From Ureibacillus yapensis (GTDB lineage Bacteria; Bacillota; Bacilli; Bacillales_A; Planococcaceae), in the NCBI RefSeq assembly GCF_003515775.1, contig NZ_QWEI01000002.1:434001-498000 (forward strand): DNA of 64,000 nucleotides. Reading direction: 5' to 3'. The position numbers were made by a program, and so were the translations under genes. Below, piece after piece: positions 17,375-25,594 of the stretch. The notes below the pieces were generated by a model, which worked only from the letters and a program-made list of their open reading frames with translations, searched no databases and was not told the DNA's origin. Within the stretch, counting starts at the first letter, position 1; each line of letters opens with the position of its first letter.

Positions 17375-19660
17375 TTAGTTTAAACCTGATAAAACTTTCA
17401 TTTTATTTTCATCAACCCGGATTTCAATCGTTCCTTTTTCAAAAGTACCGATTGTTGGCAACCCCAATTTTTCAAAACGTTCAACCACTTCCTTATGGGG
17501 ATGGCCGTACCGGTTATTTTTTCCTGCGCTGAAAACAGTCAATGCAGGTTGCATTTTTTCGATAAAACCTTCGCTGCTTGAAGTTTTGCTGCCATGGTGC
17601 CCCGCCTTTAATAAATCGATTTTTTCCAAATCAGGATACTGCTTTAGAATTTGTTTTTCCCCTTGTTCTTCTACATCGCCCATAAACAATGCTTCAAATT
17701 CCCCTTTTGCTACATTTAGAACCAGTGAATCATCGTTCCCTTCATAATTTGTATCATTTGGCCATAAATAATGAAAGATGATGTCGCCATTCTTCCATTG
17801 GGCATTTCCGATTTGTTCTTTCACCGGGATTTTTTGCTGCATTGCTTCTTTTAGCAAATCCGACATGTTCCCTTTTAAAATAGAATTTGGCGATACATGT
17901 ATTTCATTCACGGGGATCTCTTGCAATATTTCTTCAGCCCCTTCCATATGGTCGCTATCGGCATGGGTAAGAATTAATTTATCGATCTTTTGAATTCCCT
18001 TTCCTTTCAAAAATGGCACAACAATATCCCTGCCCACTTCGAAAACAGCGCTTTTTTCCTTCCATTTCTCTTGTTCAAATCTCAGAAACCCACCCGTATC
18101 AATCATATAAACCTCTTCTTTGTACGGTAATTCGATGACAACGCAATCCCCCTGACCTACATTGACAAAAGTAATGATTAAATCATCGGTAATTTTCCCT
18201 GCTGTTTGGAGGATGACAATTGGAATAAAAAGCGACAAACAAACTTTCCATAGCCTGGCTTTACTATCCAGCAAATAAAAAGTCAACAGAACACAAATAA
18301 ATGCAAATAGAGCCAAATAAATGGACGGCTTCCCTGGATTCCACATTTGATAAGGAATGCTCTGCAATAAATCGATTATTTTAGTTAAGATGGCTCGTGC
18401 TGGCTCATAAATTTGAAAAAGAATCTCCGGCACGGCAGTAGGCAAATACGAAGCTGCAAGAAGAATCATATTTATCGGCAAGATAATGAACGAGAAAAGA
18501 GGGACAAAGAAGATATTGACAATAAACGATGAAAGACTGATTTCATAAAAGTGGTAAAGCAGAAGAGGATAAACGAGCAGCTGGCAAACAAATGTAATCA
18601 GAAAAGATTGAATTAGCCAAGAAGATGATCTGCTAATGAGTGGACCCGAGTAAATCAGGCTAATTGTTGCTAAATAAGATAATTGAAAACCAACTTGATA
18701 GATGGACCAAGGTTCCAAAAACACAAAAAGGATAAAACTGATTGCCAGTGCATCATGTGCGGATATTTTCCCCTTTAGCCTGCCGATCATCATGATTTCA
18801 ACAATCAGCACGGATCGCCATACGGAAGGTGCACCCCCGGCAAGCACTGCATAAATCGGCAATGCAACCAACAGAACAATTGTGGCAAACTCTTTACGCA
18901 CGCGAAGCCGCAGCAGCCCTTGATAGATGATTAACGCGATGATTGCTATATGCAAGCCCGATATCGCAAACAAATGTGTAATTCCAAGTGTTTGATAGGC
19001 CCTGGTTGTCTCTTCATCTACGTTCTCCTGCAAACCGATTAGCAAAGATTGTGCTTCTGCAGCAAGGGATGATGGGAATTTTTCTTCAATATGGGTTTTT
19101 ATTCTAAAACGTTGTTTGGAAATCTTTTGAGGGATCGTGTTTTTTGTACCGACATATTGCCAATTCTGTACCTCGGCAATTCCGATTGCCCCTTTGCTCA
19201 TTAAATAATTTTTCATGTCAAAGGCATATGGATGATTTGGTTCTGAAGGCTCAACTAATTCTGCGGTAGTTAAATAGCTTTTGCCTACCAATGATTCTTG
19301 TGCAAAAGCATTTTTTTCTTCTTCGGATTTTAGTTCATACACGACATAAATCTTTCTGCCATTCTCGTCTTTCATAAATCCGCGCAATTTGTCGCCACTT
19401 ATTTTATATTCATCCGTCCACACCAATTTCGCTGGAAAATTGAGGGGTTCCTGGGTTTTCATAATAGTATGGTCAAAGTAAAAATAAGCACTTACTGAAA
19501 AGATTATGATGAGGATTAGATGAATGGTTCCACTCTTCTTCAGATTTAGAAGGAAAAGTATTGGCACGATCAAAATCATCAGCCTTATCGATTCATGAGC
19601 TGCAAGTGAAGCAATCAGAATCGACAAGGCATAAAAAATCCATTTATGCTTGAACGACAT
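17375..19660 (-). CDS. comEC: Competence DNA channel ComEC/Rec2
   Basis: A large inner-membrane protein (about 760 residues) that takes single-stranded DNA across the membrane in transformation. N-terminal spans and an OB-like external domain (DUF4131) come first. The Competence domain follows with about eight further spans (LFAISGLHIAIIALI). Last is a metallo-beta-lactamase domain (VNVGQGDCVVIELP, LTHADSDHMEGAEEI, KAGHHGSKTSSSEGF) that may degrade the non-transported strand. ATG 19660 and the TTG just before it are both possible starts. The gene overlaps comEB by 17 bases. Confidence 0.96.
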   Translation of the reverse strand: MSFKHKWIFYALSILIASLAAHESIRLMILIVPILFLLNLKKSGTIHLILIIIFSVSAYFYFDHTIMKTQEPLNFPAKLVWTDEYKISGDKLRGFMKDENGRKIYVVYELKSEEEKNAFAQESLVGKSYLTTAELVEPSEPNHPYAFDMKNYLMSKGAIGIAEVQNWQYVGTKNTIPQKISKQRFRIKTHIEEKFPSSLAAEAQSLLIGLQENVDEETTRAYQTLGITHLFAISGLHIAIIALIIYQGLLRLRVRKEFATIVLLVALPIYAVLAGGAPSVWRSVLIVEIMMIGRLKGKISAHDALAISFILFVFLEPWSIYQVGFQLSYLATISLIYSGPLISRSSSWLIQSFLITFVCQLLVYPLLLYHFYEISLSSFIVNIFFVPLFSFIILPINMILLAASYLPTAVPEILFQIYEPARAILTKIIDLLQSIPYQMWNPGKPSIYLALFAFICVLLTFYLLDSKARLWKVCLSLFIPIVILQTAGKITDDLIITFVNVGQGDCVVIELPYKEEVYMIDTGGFLRFEQEKWKEKSAVFEVGRDIVVPFLKGKGIQKIDKLILTHADSDHMEGAEEILQEIPVNEIHVSPNSILKGNMSDLLKEAMQQKIPVKEQIGNAQWKNGDIIFHYLWPNDTNYEGNDDSLVLNVAKGEFEALFMGDVEEQGEKQILKQYPDLEKIDLLKAGHHGSKTSSSEGFIEKMQPALTVFSAGKNNRYGHPHKEVVERFEKLGLPTIGTFEKGTIEIRVDENKMKVLSGLN

Positions 19661-20216
19661 CAAATAATTCTTTCACCTTCTCTTCAAACGGTCTTAATTC
19701 TGCATCGGAAGCACCTAAATTTCTCAATTTCTCCAGCATCTCAACCGTTAATTGGAGCTTTTGATCTTTCAAGAAATCTATTTTTGCGTCATCAAATGGA
19801 ATCTTGACAACATCAACATTCGCTTTTTTAAATAATTCCATTGCATATTCACTGTTTTTATAATCATTTGCGTAATAGACTTGCTTGATTCCTGCCTGAA
19901 TGATTGTTTTTGAACAAGGCAAGCAAGGAAAATGAGTAACATAGATATCTGCACCCTTTGCAGGCGTTCCATATTTTGCACATTGCAATAAGGCGTTTGT
20001 TTCGGCATGTATTGTGCGCACACAATGATTATCCACCACATAGCACCCTTGTTCAGTACAATGCTCATCACCTGATATGGATCCATTATAACCGCCGGCT
20101 ATGATTCTTTTTTCACGTACAATCGTTGCGCCAACCGCCAGTCTTGTACAAGTACTTCTGAGCGCCAGTAAATGGCTTTGTGCCATGAAGAATTGGTCCC
20201 ATGTAATTCGCTCCAT
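19644..20216 (-). CDS. comEB: ComEB, dCMP deaminase family
   Basis: A 190-residue zinc-dependent deaminase with TIHAETNALLQCA (zinc His and catalytic Glu) and PCLPCSKTIIQAG (two zinc Cys). The family makes dUMP from dCMP; in Bacillus it also affects localisation of the competence machinery. The start is ATG 20216 behind GGAGG; the longer frame adds 19 unrelated residues. Middle gene of comEA-comEB-comEC. Confidence 0.95.
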   Translation of the reverse strand: MERITWDQFFMAQSHLLALRSTCTRLAVGATIVREKRIIAGGYNGSISGDEHCTEQGCYVVDNHCVRTIHAETNALLQCAKYGTPAKGADIYVTHFPCLPCSKTIIQAGIKQVYYANDYKNSEYAMELFKKANVDVVKIPFDDAKIDFLKDQKLQLTVEMLEKLRNLGASDAELRPFEEKVKELFDVVQA

Positions 20217-20293
20217 ATGATAACCTCCAAATTTTATTACTATTAGTTTAGATGCAAATACTTTTTTGTGCAATGTACGATAAGCTACGATTC

Positions 20294-20929
20294 TTACTTG
20301 ACGGTTATATGTTCTTTTAGTTTTTCAAATGTCTTGTCGCCAATTCCGGATACGTTTTTCAGCTCCTCAATCGTTTTGAATTGGCCATTTTCCTCGCGGT
20401 AGGCTATAATTGCTTGCGCTTTTGACGGACCAATGCCGGGAATCGTTGTTAATGCACTTTCTTCGGCATGGTTGAGATCCACTTGTTCACTCCCGGATTC
20501 AGATGCTGTGGCAGCTCCAGTGACGACTTGTCCGTTATTTTGAATAGGAACGGCCTCTTCCCCCTTTTTGGGAACATAGATGGCCATCTCATCCTGAAGT
20601 TTTTGAGCATGATTGATTGACATATTTTGCGCTTCTTCCGTATATCCGCCTGCAGCTTTGATGGCATCAACGATTCGATGATCTGTCGTTAACTCATAAA
20701 CGCCCGGATAAAGGACCGCGCCTTTCACATCAACCATTATTTTTTTAACTGCCGGTTCTTCTGCTAATTCACTTACGGTTTCACTATTAACTTGTTCATT
20801 GGGTTGTTGTGGAATAGTTTCAATGGAAAAGACTTCTTCATCAGAGGGAGATTCTTGTTGAAAGAATAAAAATAGGAGTATCAACAAAACAACACCGGGG
20901 AAAAGTATTGTTTTTCCATATTTCTTCAT
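20294..20929 (-). CDS. comEA: Competence DNA receptor ComEA
   Basis: A protein of about 211 residues. One N-terminal transmembrane anchor (about 8-25), an acidic spacer, an SLBB domain (DVKGAVLYPGVYELTTDHRI) and two C-terminal helix-hairpin-helix motifs (ALTTIPGIGPSKAQAI, LKNVSGIGDKTFEKL) that bind double-stranded DNA. The start is ATG with a GTG just before it; the ribosome-binding site is weak, which is common in tightly controlled competence genes. First gene of the comE operon. Confidence 0.94.
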   Translation of the reverse strand: MKKYGKTILFPGVVLLILLFLFFQQESPSDEEVFSIETIPQQPNEQVNSETVSELAEEPAVKKIMVDVKGAVLYPGVYELTTDHRIVDAIKAAGGYTEEAQNMSINHAQKLQDEMAIYVPKKGEEAVPIQNNGQVVTGAATASESGSEQVDLNHAEESALTTIPGIGPSKAQAIIAYREENGQFKTIEELKNVSGIGDKTFEKLKEHITVK

Positions 20930-21098
20930 CACTTGCTGAAGGATAAAAGGCCACCTCGATTCGGGAGGCTATTAAATGGAGCTTATCTTAAATATACATA
21001 AAACTCTATCATACAAAAAGAGGAATTTTTGTGAACACTCTCTAATATCTTTTTACTATTTTTTGTTAAAAAATATAATGCAATAAATAAAAATCGTA

Positions 21099-21104
21099 TA
21101 TAAT
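21099..21104 (+). promoter_or_regulatory. Probable -10 box of the riboswitch transcript
   Basis: TATAAT lies about 20 bases before the riboswitch aptamer. I see no convincing -35 at the usual distance. A second TATAAT is at 21074-21079. The rest of 20930-21098 is AT-rich with no gene. Confidence 0.5.
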
Positions 21105-21124
21105 ATGAAAAAATAATAATAATC

Positions 21125-21211
21125 TGATAAAGGCAAACTCCACCGAAAGGGGAGGACGCAAAGCTCTGAGCCTAACCGTTTTTAACAACGCATGGTTGTC
21201 AAGTTGCCGGA
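21125..21211 (+). ncRNA. Cyclic di-GMP-I (GEMM-I) riboswitch aptamer
   Basis: The conserved GEMM-I blocks occur in order and spacing. GGCAAACUCC...GAAA...GGAGGACGCAAAGC forms P1b with its GNRA tetraloop and the ligand-binding A-rich junction. GCCUAACC follows, then the second hairpin and GUUGCCGG. The aptamer is on the sense strand immediately upstream of a secreted-protein gene at 21256. This class binds cyclic di-GMP and controls motility, adhesion and surface-protein genes in many bacteria. Confidence 0.93.
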
Positions 21212-21232
21212 TTCTCATTCTGTGAGATTCGG
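21207..21232 (+). promoter_or_regulatory. Candidate expression platform of the c-di-GMP riboswitch
   Basis: CCGGATTCTCA pairs with TGAGATTCGG (one bulge, one G-U). It uses the last aptamer bases (CCGG), so the hairpin and the folded aptamer should exclude each other. No U-run follows directly, so control may be translational, acting on the GGGGG ribosome-binding site at 21243-21247. That mechanism is an inference. Confidence 0.5.
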
Positions 21233-21255
21233 TCTTCAGGATGGGGGAAATACTA

Positions 21256-22128
21256 ATGAAAAAATTGATTGTCGCTGTCCTTTTAGCTGCAACACTCCTT
21301 GCAGGAGGTACAAATAACAAAGCTTTGGCTTTGGGACAAGAAGTCGAGGCAACCTGGCTCTGGAATCTATGGTCGATTGTTAGTAATGAAATGCAAGTGC
21401 TCGCTTTTCTTGAAGAGAAATCGCTGAACAAAGTGTATCTTCAAATTGACCAAGACATTTCGATGGGGGTTTACCGCAGTTTTATAGAAAAAGCTTCAGC
21501 AAAGGGAATTCAGGTGTATGCTCTGGATGGTTCCCCTCAGTGGGTGGCACCGAATGGATCCACAGGCCAAAACCGTTTAATGACTTGGCTGAATCAATAC
21601 CAAAAAGCATCAACGGCTATCCAGAAATTCAAGGGTGTCCATCTCGATGTTGAGCCTTATATATACAGTGGCTGGGCAACAAATCAAGCCGAGACCATTA
21701 AATCGTATCAATCGCTTTTATTAAATGCCAAAAATAGTACGCAGGCAATGGGGCTACCTCTTGAGGCTGACATGCCCTTCTGGTTCGACGGCATATCCTA
21801 TAAAAACAATTATGGAAAAGGCCTTCTTGCTGAATGGGTTATTGCCAATACCAACAGTGTAACAATAATGGCCTATAGAGATAATGCCACTCAAATAATC
21901 GAGTTGGTCAAAAATGAAATAAATATGGCAAAAAAGCATACGAAGCCGCTAGTCGTCGGCGTTGAGACAGATTTTTCATACGAAGGAAATAATATCTCCT
22001 TCTTTGAAGAAGGAGAAACGTATATGAAAGGGGAGCTTGAAGCGGTTAAAAACTATTATTCCAGTTTCTCCAGTTTTAACGGCATTGCCGTACACCATGT
22101 TGACAGTTGGATGAAAATGAAACCGTAA
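21256..22128 (+). CDS. Secreted TIM-barrel/glycoside-hydrolase-like protein under c-di-GMP control
   Basis: A 290-residue protein with a clear signal peptide (MKKLIVAVLLAATLLAGG, predicted cut after ALA near residue 26) and no anchor. The body reads like a beta/alpha barrel: NKVYLQIDQDI, GIQVYALDG, FKGVHLDVEPYIYSGW (Asp 131 and Glu 133 in a position usual for glycosidase acids), LEADMPFWFDG, VTIMAYRDN, KPLVVGVETDF. I do not know a characterised homolog; action on a cell-surface or matrix polysaccharide is a guess. The start is ATG 21256 behind GGGGG; ATG 21241 is inside that site. Confidence 0.85.
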   Translation: MKKLIVAVLLAATLLAGGTNNKALALGQEVEATWLWNLWSIVSNEMQVLAFLEEKSLNKVYLQIDQDISMGVYRSFIEKASAKGIQVYALDGSPQWVAPNGSTGQNRLMTWLNQYQKASTAIQKFKGVHLDVEPYIYSGWATNQAETIKSYQSLLLNAKNSTQAMGLPLEADMPFWFDGISYKNNYGKGLLAEWVIANTNSVTIMAYRDNATQIIELVKNEINMAKKHTKPLVVGVETDFSYEGNNISFFEEGETYMKGELEAVKNYYSSFSSFNGIAVHHVDSWMKMKP

Positions 22129-22131
22129 TTG

Positions 22132-22175
22132 AAAGGGTAGTCTTGAAAGTTTAACTTTCTGGACTACCCTTTTTC
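22132..22175. terminator. Terminator between the secreted-protein gene and yqeM
   Basis: AAAGGGTAGTC pairs with GACTACCCTTT across a loop that itself holds GAAAGT/ACTTTC, followed by TTTT on the plus strand. It probably acts in both directions. Confidence 0.88.
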
Positions 22176-22182
22176 GGCTTTG

Positions 22183-22929
22183 CTATTTAATTGCTCGAAT
22201 AAATATGCGTTCACTATCTTCAGTTGGGCTTTTCTGTTCCCAGTCCGCCGTTATTTCCACTTTCGAAAAGCCGATTTCCTGCAGCCAAGCAACATACTCT
22301 CCAGCAGGAAAGGTTCTTTGAAAATGCTCTTCATCAAATCGTTCGAATAAACCGCTTTTTTCCTCTTTTACAAAGAAGGTCATTATATGATAAATGGAAT
22401 GGTCGAACTCGCCTGGCTCCGTATGCCAGATATATGCAATTTCGCCATCATCGTAGGTGAAGGGACTTTCCAAAAAAATGACATCCATTTTAAACAATGA
22501 ATGAACATCCAAAAATAATTGTCCACCTGCACGCAAGGCTTCATAAATTCTCCTCAGTGTTTCGATGACAGCTTCCTGCTGCGCCAAATAATTGATCGAA
22601 TCAATAGGAACAGTCACAATATCAAGCTCGGAAAACCCTTCCAACTCATCCATCGACATGGCGAATAATGGAATGGCTGCGCCCTTTGCTTGTATACGTT
22701 CATAAGCAACCGCCAACATCTCCTCGGACAAATCAATGCCGCTTACATCGTACCCTTCTTCATGGAAAAGCAACGAGAGGGTCCCTGTGCCACACCCAAT
22801 ATCGAGGAGCTTTGGGAATTGCTTTGCAGGAGCATTCTTTTTTACCCATTGAACATATTGGTCATAAGGAATGTCCTGCATCAGCTCATCGTAAACGCTC
22901 GCAAATCTTTCGTAGCTGGAATTCATCAT
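22183..22929 (-). CDS. yqeM: Class I SAM-dependent methyltransferase (YqeM)
   Basis: A protein of about 248 residues with the SAM-binding motif LLDIGCGTGTLSL, the acidic ISGID-type residue after strand 2 (VSGIDLSEEML) and the Methyltransf_25-like fold. The substrate is unknown. Its start overlaps the rsfS stop (ATGA), so it is probably translationally coupled; the ORF's extra 13 upstream residues lie inside rsfS. Same position as B. subtilis yqeM. Confidence 0.88.
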   Translation of the reverse strand: MMNSSYERFASVYDELMQDIPYDQYVQWVKKNAPAKQFPKLLDIGCGTGTLSLLFHEEGYDVSGIDLSEEMLAVAYERIQAKGAAIPLFAMSMDELEGFSELDIVTVPIDSINYLAQQEAVIETLRRIYEALRAGGQLFLDVHSLFKMDVIFLESPFTYDDGEIAYIWHTEPGEFDHSIYHIMTFFVKEEKSGLFERFDEEHFQRTFPAGEYVAWLQEIGFSKVEITADWEQKSPTEDSERIFIRAIK

Positions 22930-23273
22930 TCTGCAGACGGTAAATCTAATTGAGGAGCATCTCCCCATAGACGTTCCAAATTATAAAATGCACGTTCATC
23001 TTTATGGAAGATGTGAACCACGATATCACCAAGGTCAACCAAAATCCAACGAGCGGAGTCAAACCCCTCTACACGTTTTACTGTAAAGCCGTTTTCCTGT
23101 GCTTTTTCCTGGACTTCTCGTGCAATGGCTTGTGCCTGGCGATCCGAATTACCATTGCAGATTAAAAAATAATCAGCAAGCAGTGAAATACTTTGCATGT
23201 TCAATACAACAATATCCTCTGCTCTTTTATCATCCAATGCTTTATAAACAATCTCCAATAAGGGTTGTGTCAT
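22926..23273 (-). CDS. rsfS: Ribosomal silencing factor RsfS
   Basis: A 115-residue protein that binds ribosomal protein L14 and blocks subunit joining under starvation. The family core is present: KRAEDIVVLNM, ADYFLICNGNSDRQAQAIA, WILVDLGDIVVHIFH, FYNLERLW. It overlaps yqeK by 4 bases and yqeM by 4 bases. B. subtilis yqeL. Confidence 0.96.
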   Translation of the reverse strand: MTQPLLEIVYKALDDKRAEDIVVLNMQSISLLADYFLICNGNSDRQAQAIAREVQEKAQENGFTVKRVEGFDSARWILVDLGDIVVHIFHKDERAFYNLERLWGDAPQLDLPSAE

Positions 23274-23845
23274 CCTTCACTGTCCTCTCTAAGATAAATT
23301 ACATGATTATAACACTCAATTGAAACCGGGAAAATTGGCTGTTCGGTTTGGACTAAATAACGGATTGAATGACAGATGCATTCCTTCATTGCCAAGTCCA
23401 AATCTTTGTTCGCAACATCTCGAAGTTTTTCCACACCGTCGAATTTTCTGTTCGGTTCAATCATATCGGCAACGAAAATAATCTTTTCCAATTTCGACAT
23501 GCCTGCCCTGCCTGTAGTATGGAAACGAATTGCCTTTAAAATGTCGTCGTTGCTAATATTAAATTCAGTTTCTGCGATCCATGCTCCTACCGGTCCGTGC
23601 AATATTTCGGATCCCCAATCAGCCAGCCGTTCATCAAGCCCATGTTCTTTGACAATTGTGCGCATCCATTCTTCATCGGCATATTTTGCAATATCATGCA
23701 AAATTGCCGCCGTTTCAGCAGATTTGCGATTTTCTCCATACATATCAGCCAAAGAGATGGCTGTTTCCATTACACCGATAGTATGAATAAATCGTTTTTC
23801 AGGCATACGCGGTTTTATTGCGGATAAATAATCGTCACGTTCCAT
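23270..23845 (-). CDS. yqeK: HD-domain diadenosine tetraphosphatase (YqeK)
   Basis: A 191-residue HD hydrolase with metal ligands in FIHTIGV, ILHDIAKYA and the downstream His/Asp sites (EILHGPVGA, AIRFHTTG, ADMIEPNR). The family cleaves Ap4A symmetrically to two ADP. The start is ATG 23845, AAAGG nine bases upstream. It overlaps the end of nadD by 11 bases, as in the conserved nadD-yqeK-rsfS cassette. Confidence 0.93.
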   Translation of the reverse strand: MERDDYLSAIKPRMPEKRFIHTIGVMETAISLADMYGENRKSAETAAILHDIAKYADEEWMRTIVKEHGLDERLADWGSEILHGPVGAWIAETEFNISNDDILKAIRFHTTGRAGMSKLEKIIFVADMIEPNRKFDGVEKLRDVANKDLDLAMKECICHSIRYLVQTEQPIFPVSIECYNHVIYLREDSEG

Positions 23846-24404
23846 AAAGACCAACCTTTCTAACATAACCTTCCACGCCCTCCGGCAATAAAAATTGCAC
23901 CGTACCGCCAGACTTCAATCGCGTTCTTATGAATGTGGAGGATAAATCTATTTCCGGCGCTTCGATTATTTTGACATTATATGTAGAAGCCCCTACCGTT
24001 CCCGGCCTTCTTAAACCAACAAATTGTACTAGGTTCACTAATTCATCAATTCTATGCCACGTATGGAGCGAATCAATCATATCGCCTCCGATGATAAAGT
24101 AGAATTGCGCATCGTGTTCCCGCTCAATAAGCTCGACCATAGTCTGGTATGTATAGGATACGCCACCAAGCTCCAATTCGATCGGCTCTACTTTTAGATG
24201 TTCATGCGGGCTTGTTGCTATTTCCACCATTCGAAGACGATCTTCCATGGATGCATCATCCGCCAATTGTTTATGCGGGGCAATCGCGTTTGGCATAAGA
24301 CGGACTTCATCAAGTTCAAGCGCATGGTAGGCTTCATTTGCCATTATTAAGTGCCCAATATGGGGAGGATTGAATGTTCCTCCCAAGATGCCGACTTTTT
24401 TCAT
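23835..24404 (-). CDS. nadD: Nicotinate-nucleotide adenylyltransferase
   Basis: A 189-residue enzyme that adenylates nicotinate mononucleotide in NAD synthesis. The nucleotidyltransferase motif GGTFNPPHIGH is at residues 7-17 and the second motif SSTFIRTRLKSG near the C-terminus. ATG 24404 follows AAGGTG. It is preceded by yqeI with a 12-base gap. Confidence 0.97.
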   Translation of the reverse strand: MKKVGILGGTFNPPHIGHLIMANEAYHALELDEVRLMPNAIAPHKQLADDASMEDRLRMVEIATSPHEHLKVEPIELELGGVSYTYQTMVELIEREHDAQFYFIIGGDMIDSLHTWHRIDELVNLVQFVGLRRPGTVGASTYNVKIIEAPEIDLSSTFIRTRLKSGGTVQFLLPEGVEGYVRKVGLYGT

Positions 24405-24416
24405 TGCCAACACACC

Positions 24417-24722
24417 TTATTTTTTATTGTCTTTGGGTAATACAATCTTTTTGTTGTTCTTTGATTCTTTATATAAAACAACCGTCAAACCAATCAATTG
24501 AACCAGTTCAGCACCAGTTCCTTCTGCCAGTGTCTCTGCTACAACATCTTTCTCTTCTTCACAATTGTCCAGAATGCGGACTTTTATTAATTCACGGACT
24601 TCCAGTACGTCACGCAATTGACTTAACATCTGATCGTTCACGCCGCCTTTTCCAACTTGGAAAATCGGTGTTAAGTGATGTGCTTCTGCACGTAAAAATC
24701 TTTTTTGTTTACCTGTTAACAT
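24417..24722 (-). CDS. yqeI: YhbY-family RNA-binding protein (YqeI)
   Basis: A 101-residue CRM-domain protein with the family motif FQVGKGGVNDQML, thought to bind ribosomal RNA in 50S assembly. I start it at ATG 24722 (MLTGKQKRFLRAEAHHL); an AGGAGG lies about 12 bases upstream, a long spacing. The upstream 25 in-frame residues overlap aroE and lack homology. Confidence 0.93.
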   Translation of the reverse strand: MLTGKQKRFLRAEAHHLTPIFQVGKGGVNDQMLSQLRDVLEVRELIKVRILDNCEEEKDVVAETLAEGTGAELVQLIGLTVVLYKESKNNKKIVLPKDNKK

Positions 24723-24727
24723 AAAAT

Positions 24728-25558
24728 TTATTTTCCTCCTAATTGCTCGCTTATTTGAGCAATCATTGAATTTGTGTCCGGGTAGTTCCCCAGCCAATGC
24801 TCATAGGCAATGGCTCCTTGATGTACAAACATTCCAACGCCTGTTACCACAGTTGCCCCAATCGATTCGGCATGCTGCAAGAAAGGCGTCATGAGTGGAT
24901 TATACACTATATCGGCCGCAACTGCTTCTTGAGACATTTTATCAACCGAAAACGGCAAAGAAATGCCGCCATATTTCATTCCTGCCGGGGTTGTTTGGAT
25001 AAGAATTCCGTATCGATCAAGTGTTGAGCTGGCTTCCTCATTTGTGATTACTTTTCCCATCCCAAGGGCATCCACGATTTCCCCTGCTTTTGAGATTGTT
25101 CGGTTTGTAATCGTAATATCTTGGTAACCATATTTTTTTAAAGCAAAGGCGATTCCCCTTGCTCCTCCTCCTGCTCCCACGATCAATACCGATTTTTGGC
25201 GATGCCCATCGCCAATCTTTTCTTCCAGAGACCTTACAAAGCCGTCACCGTCTGTATTAAAGCCTTTAAATCGGCCATCTTCTAATCTTAAAACCGTATT
25301 GACTGCGCCCATTTGCTTTGCGGTTTCATCGATTTCATCCAGAAATGGAATTATTGCGGATTTGTGCGGAATGGTTACATTAAAACCGCTTGTCCCCAGT
25401 AATTTAAATGACGCAACTGCCTGTTCCAGATTCTCTGCTTTTACATGAATAGGTATATAGGCTGCATCTACTCCTTCTTGGGTGTACCAAGAATTATGCA
25501 TTTCCGGTGATTTTGATTGTTCGATTGGATCGCCAATGACAGCAAACCATTTCTTCAT
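24728..25558 (-). CDS. aroE: Shikimate dehydrogenase (NADP+)
   Basis: A 276-residue enzyme that reduces 3-dehydroshikimate to shikimate. N-terminal substrate domain with SKSPEMHN and NVTIPHKSAII (catalytic Lys), then a Rossmann domain with VGAGGGARGIAFAL. ATG 25558 is preceded by GGGAG; the TTG two codons earlier is too close. It sits between yqeH and yqeI, the conserved order. Confidence 0.97.
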   Translation of the reverse strand: MKKWFAVIGDPIEQSKSPEMHNSWYTQEGVDAAYIPIHVKAENLEQAVASFKLLGTSGFNVTIPHKSAIIPFLDEIDETAKQMGAVNTVLRLEDGRFKGFNTDGDGFVRSLEEKIGDGHRQKSVLIVGAGGGARGIAFALKKYGYQDITITNRTISKAGEIVDALGMGKVITNEEASSTLDRYGILIQTTPAGMKYGGISLPFSVDKMSQEAVAADIVYNPLMTPFLQHAESIGATVVTGVGMFVHQGAIAYEHWLGNYPDTNSMIAQISEQLGGK

Positions 25559-25594
25559 TTCCAAACAACTCCCTAATTTAGACTACTATTTATG

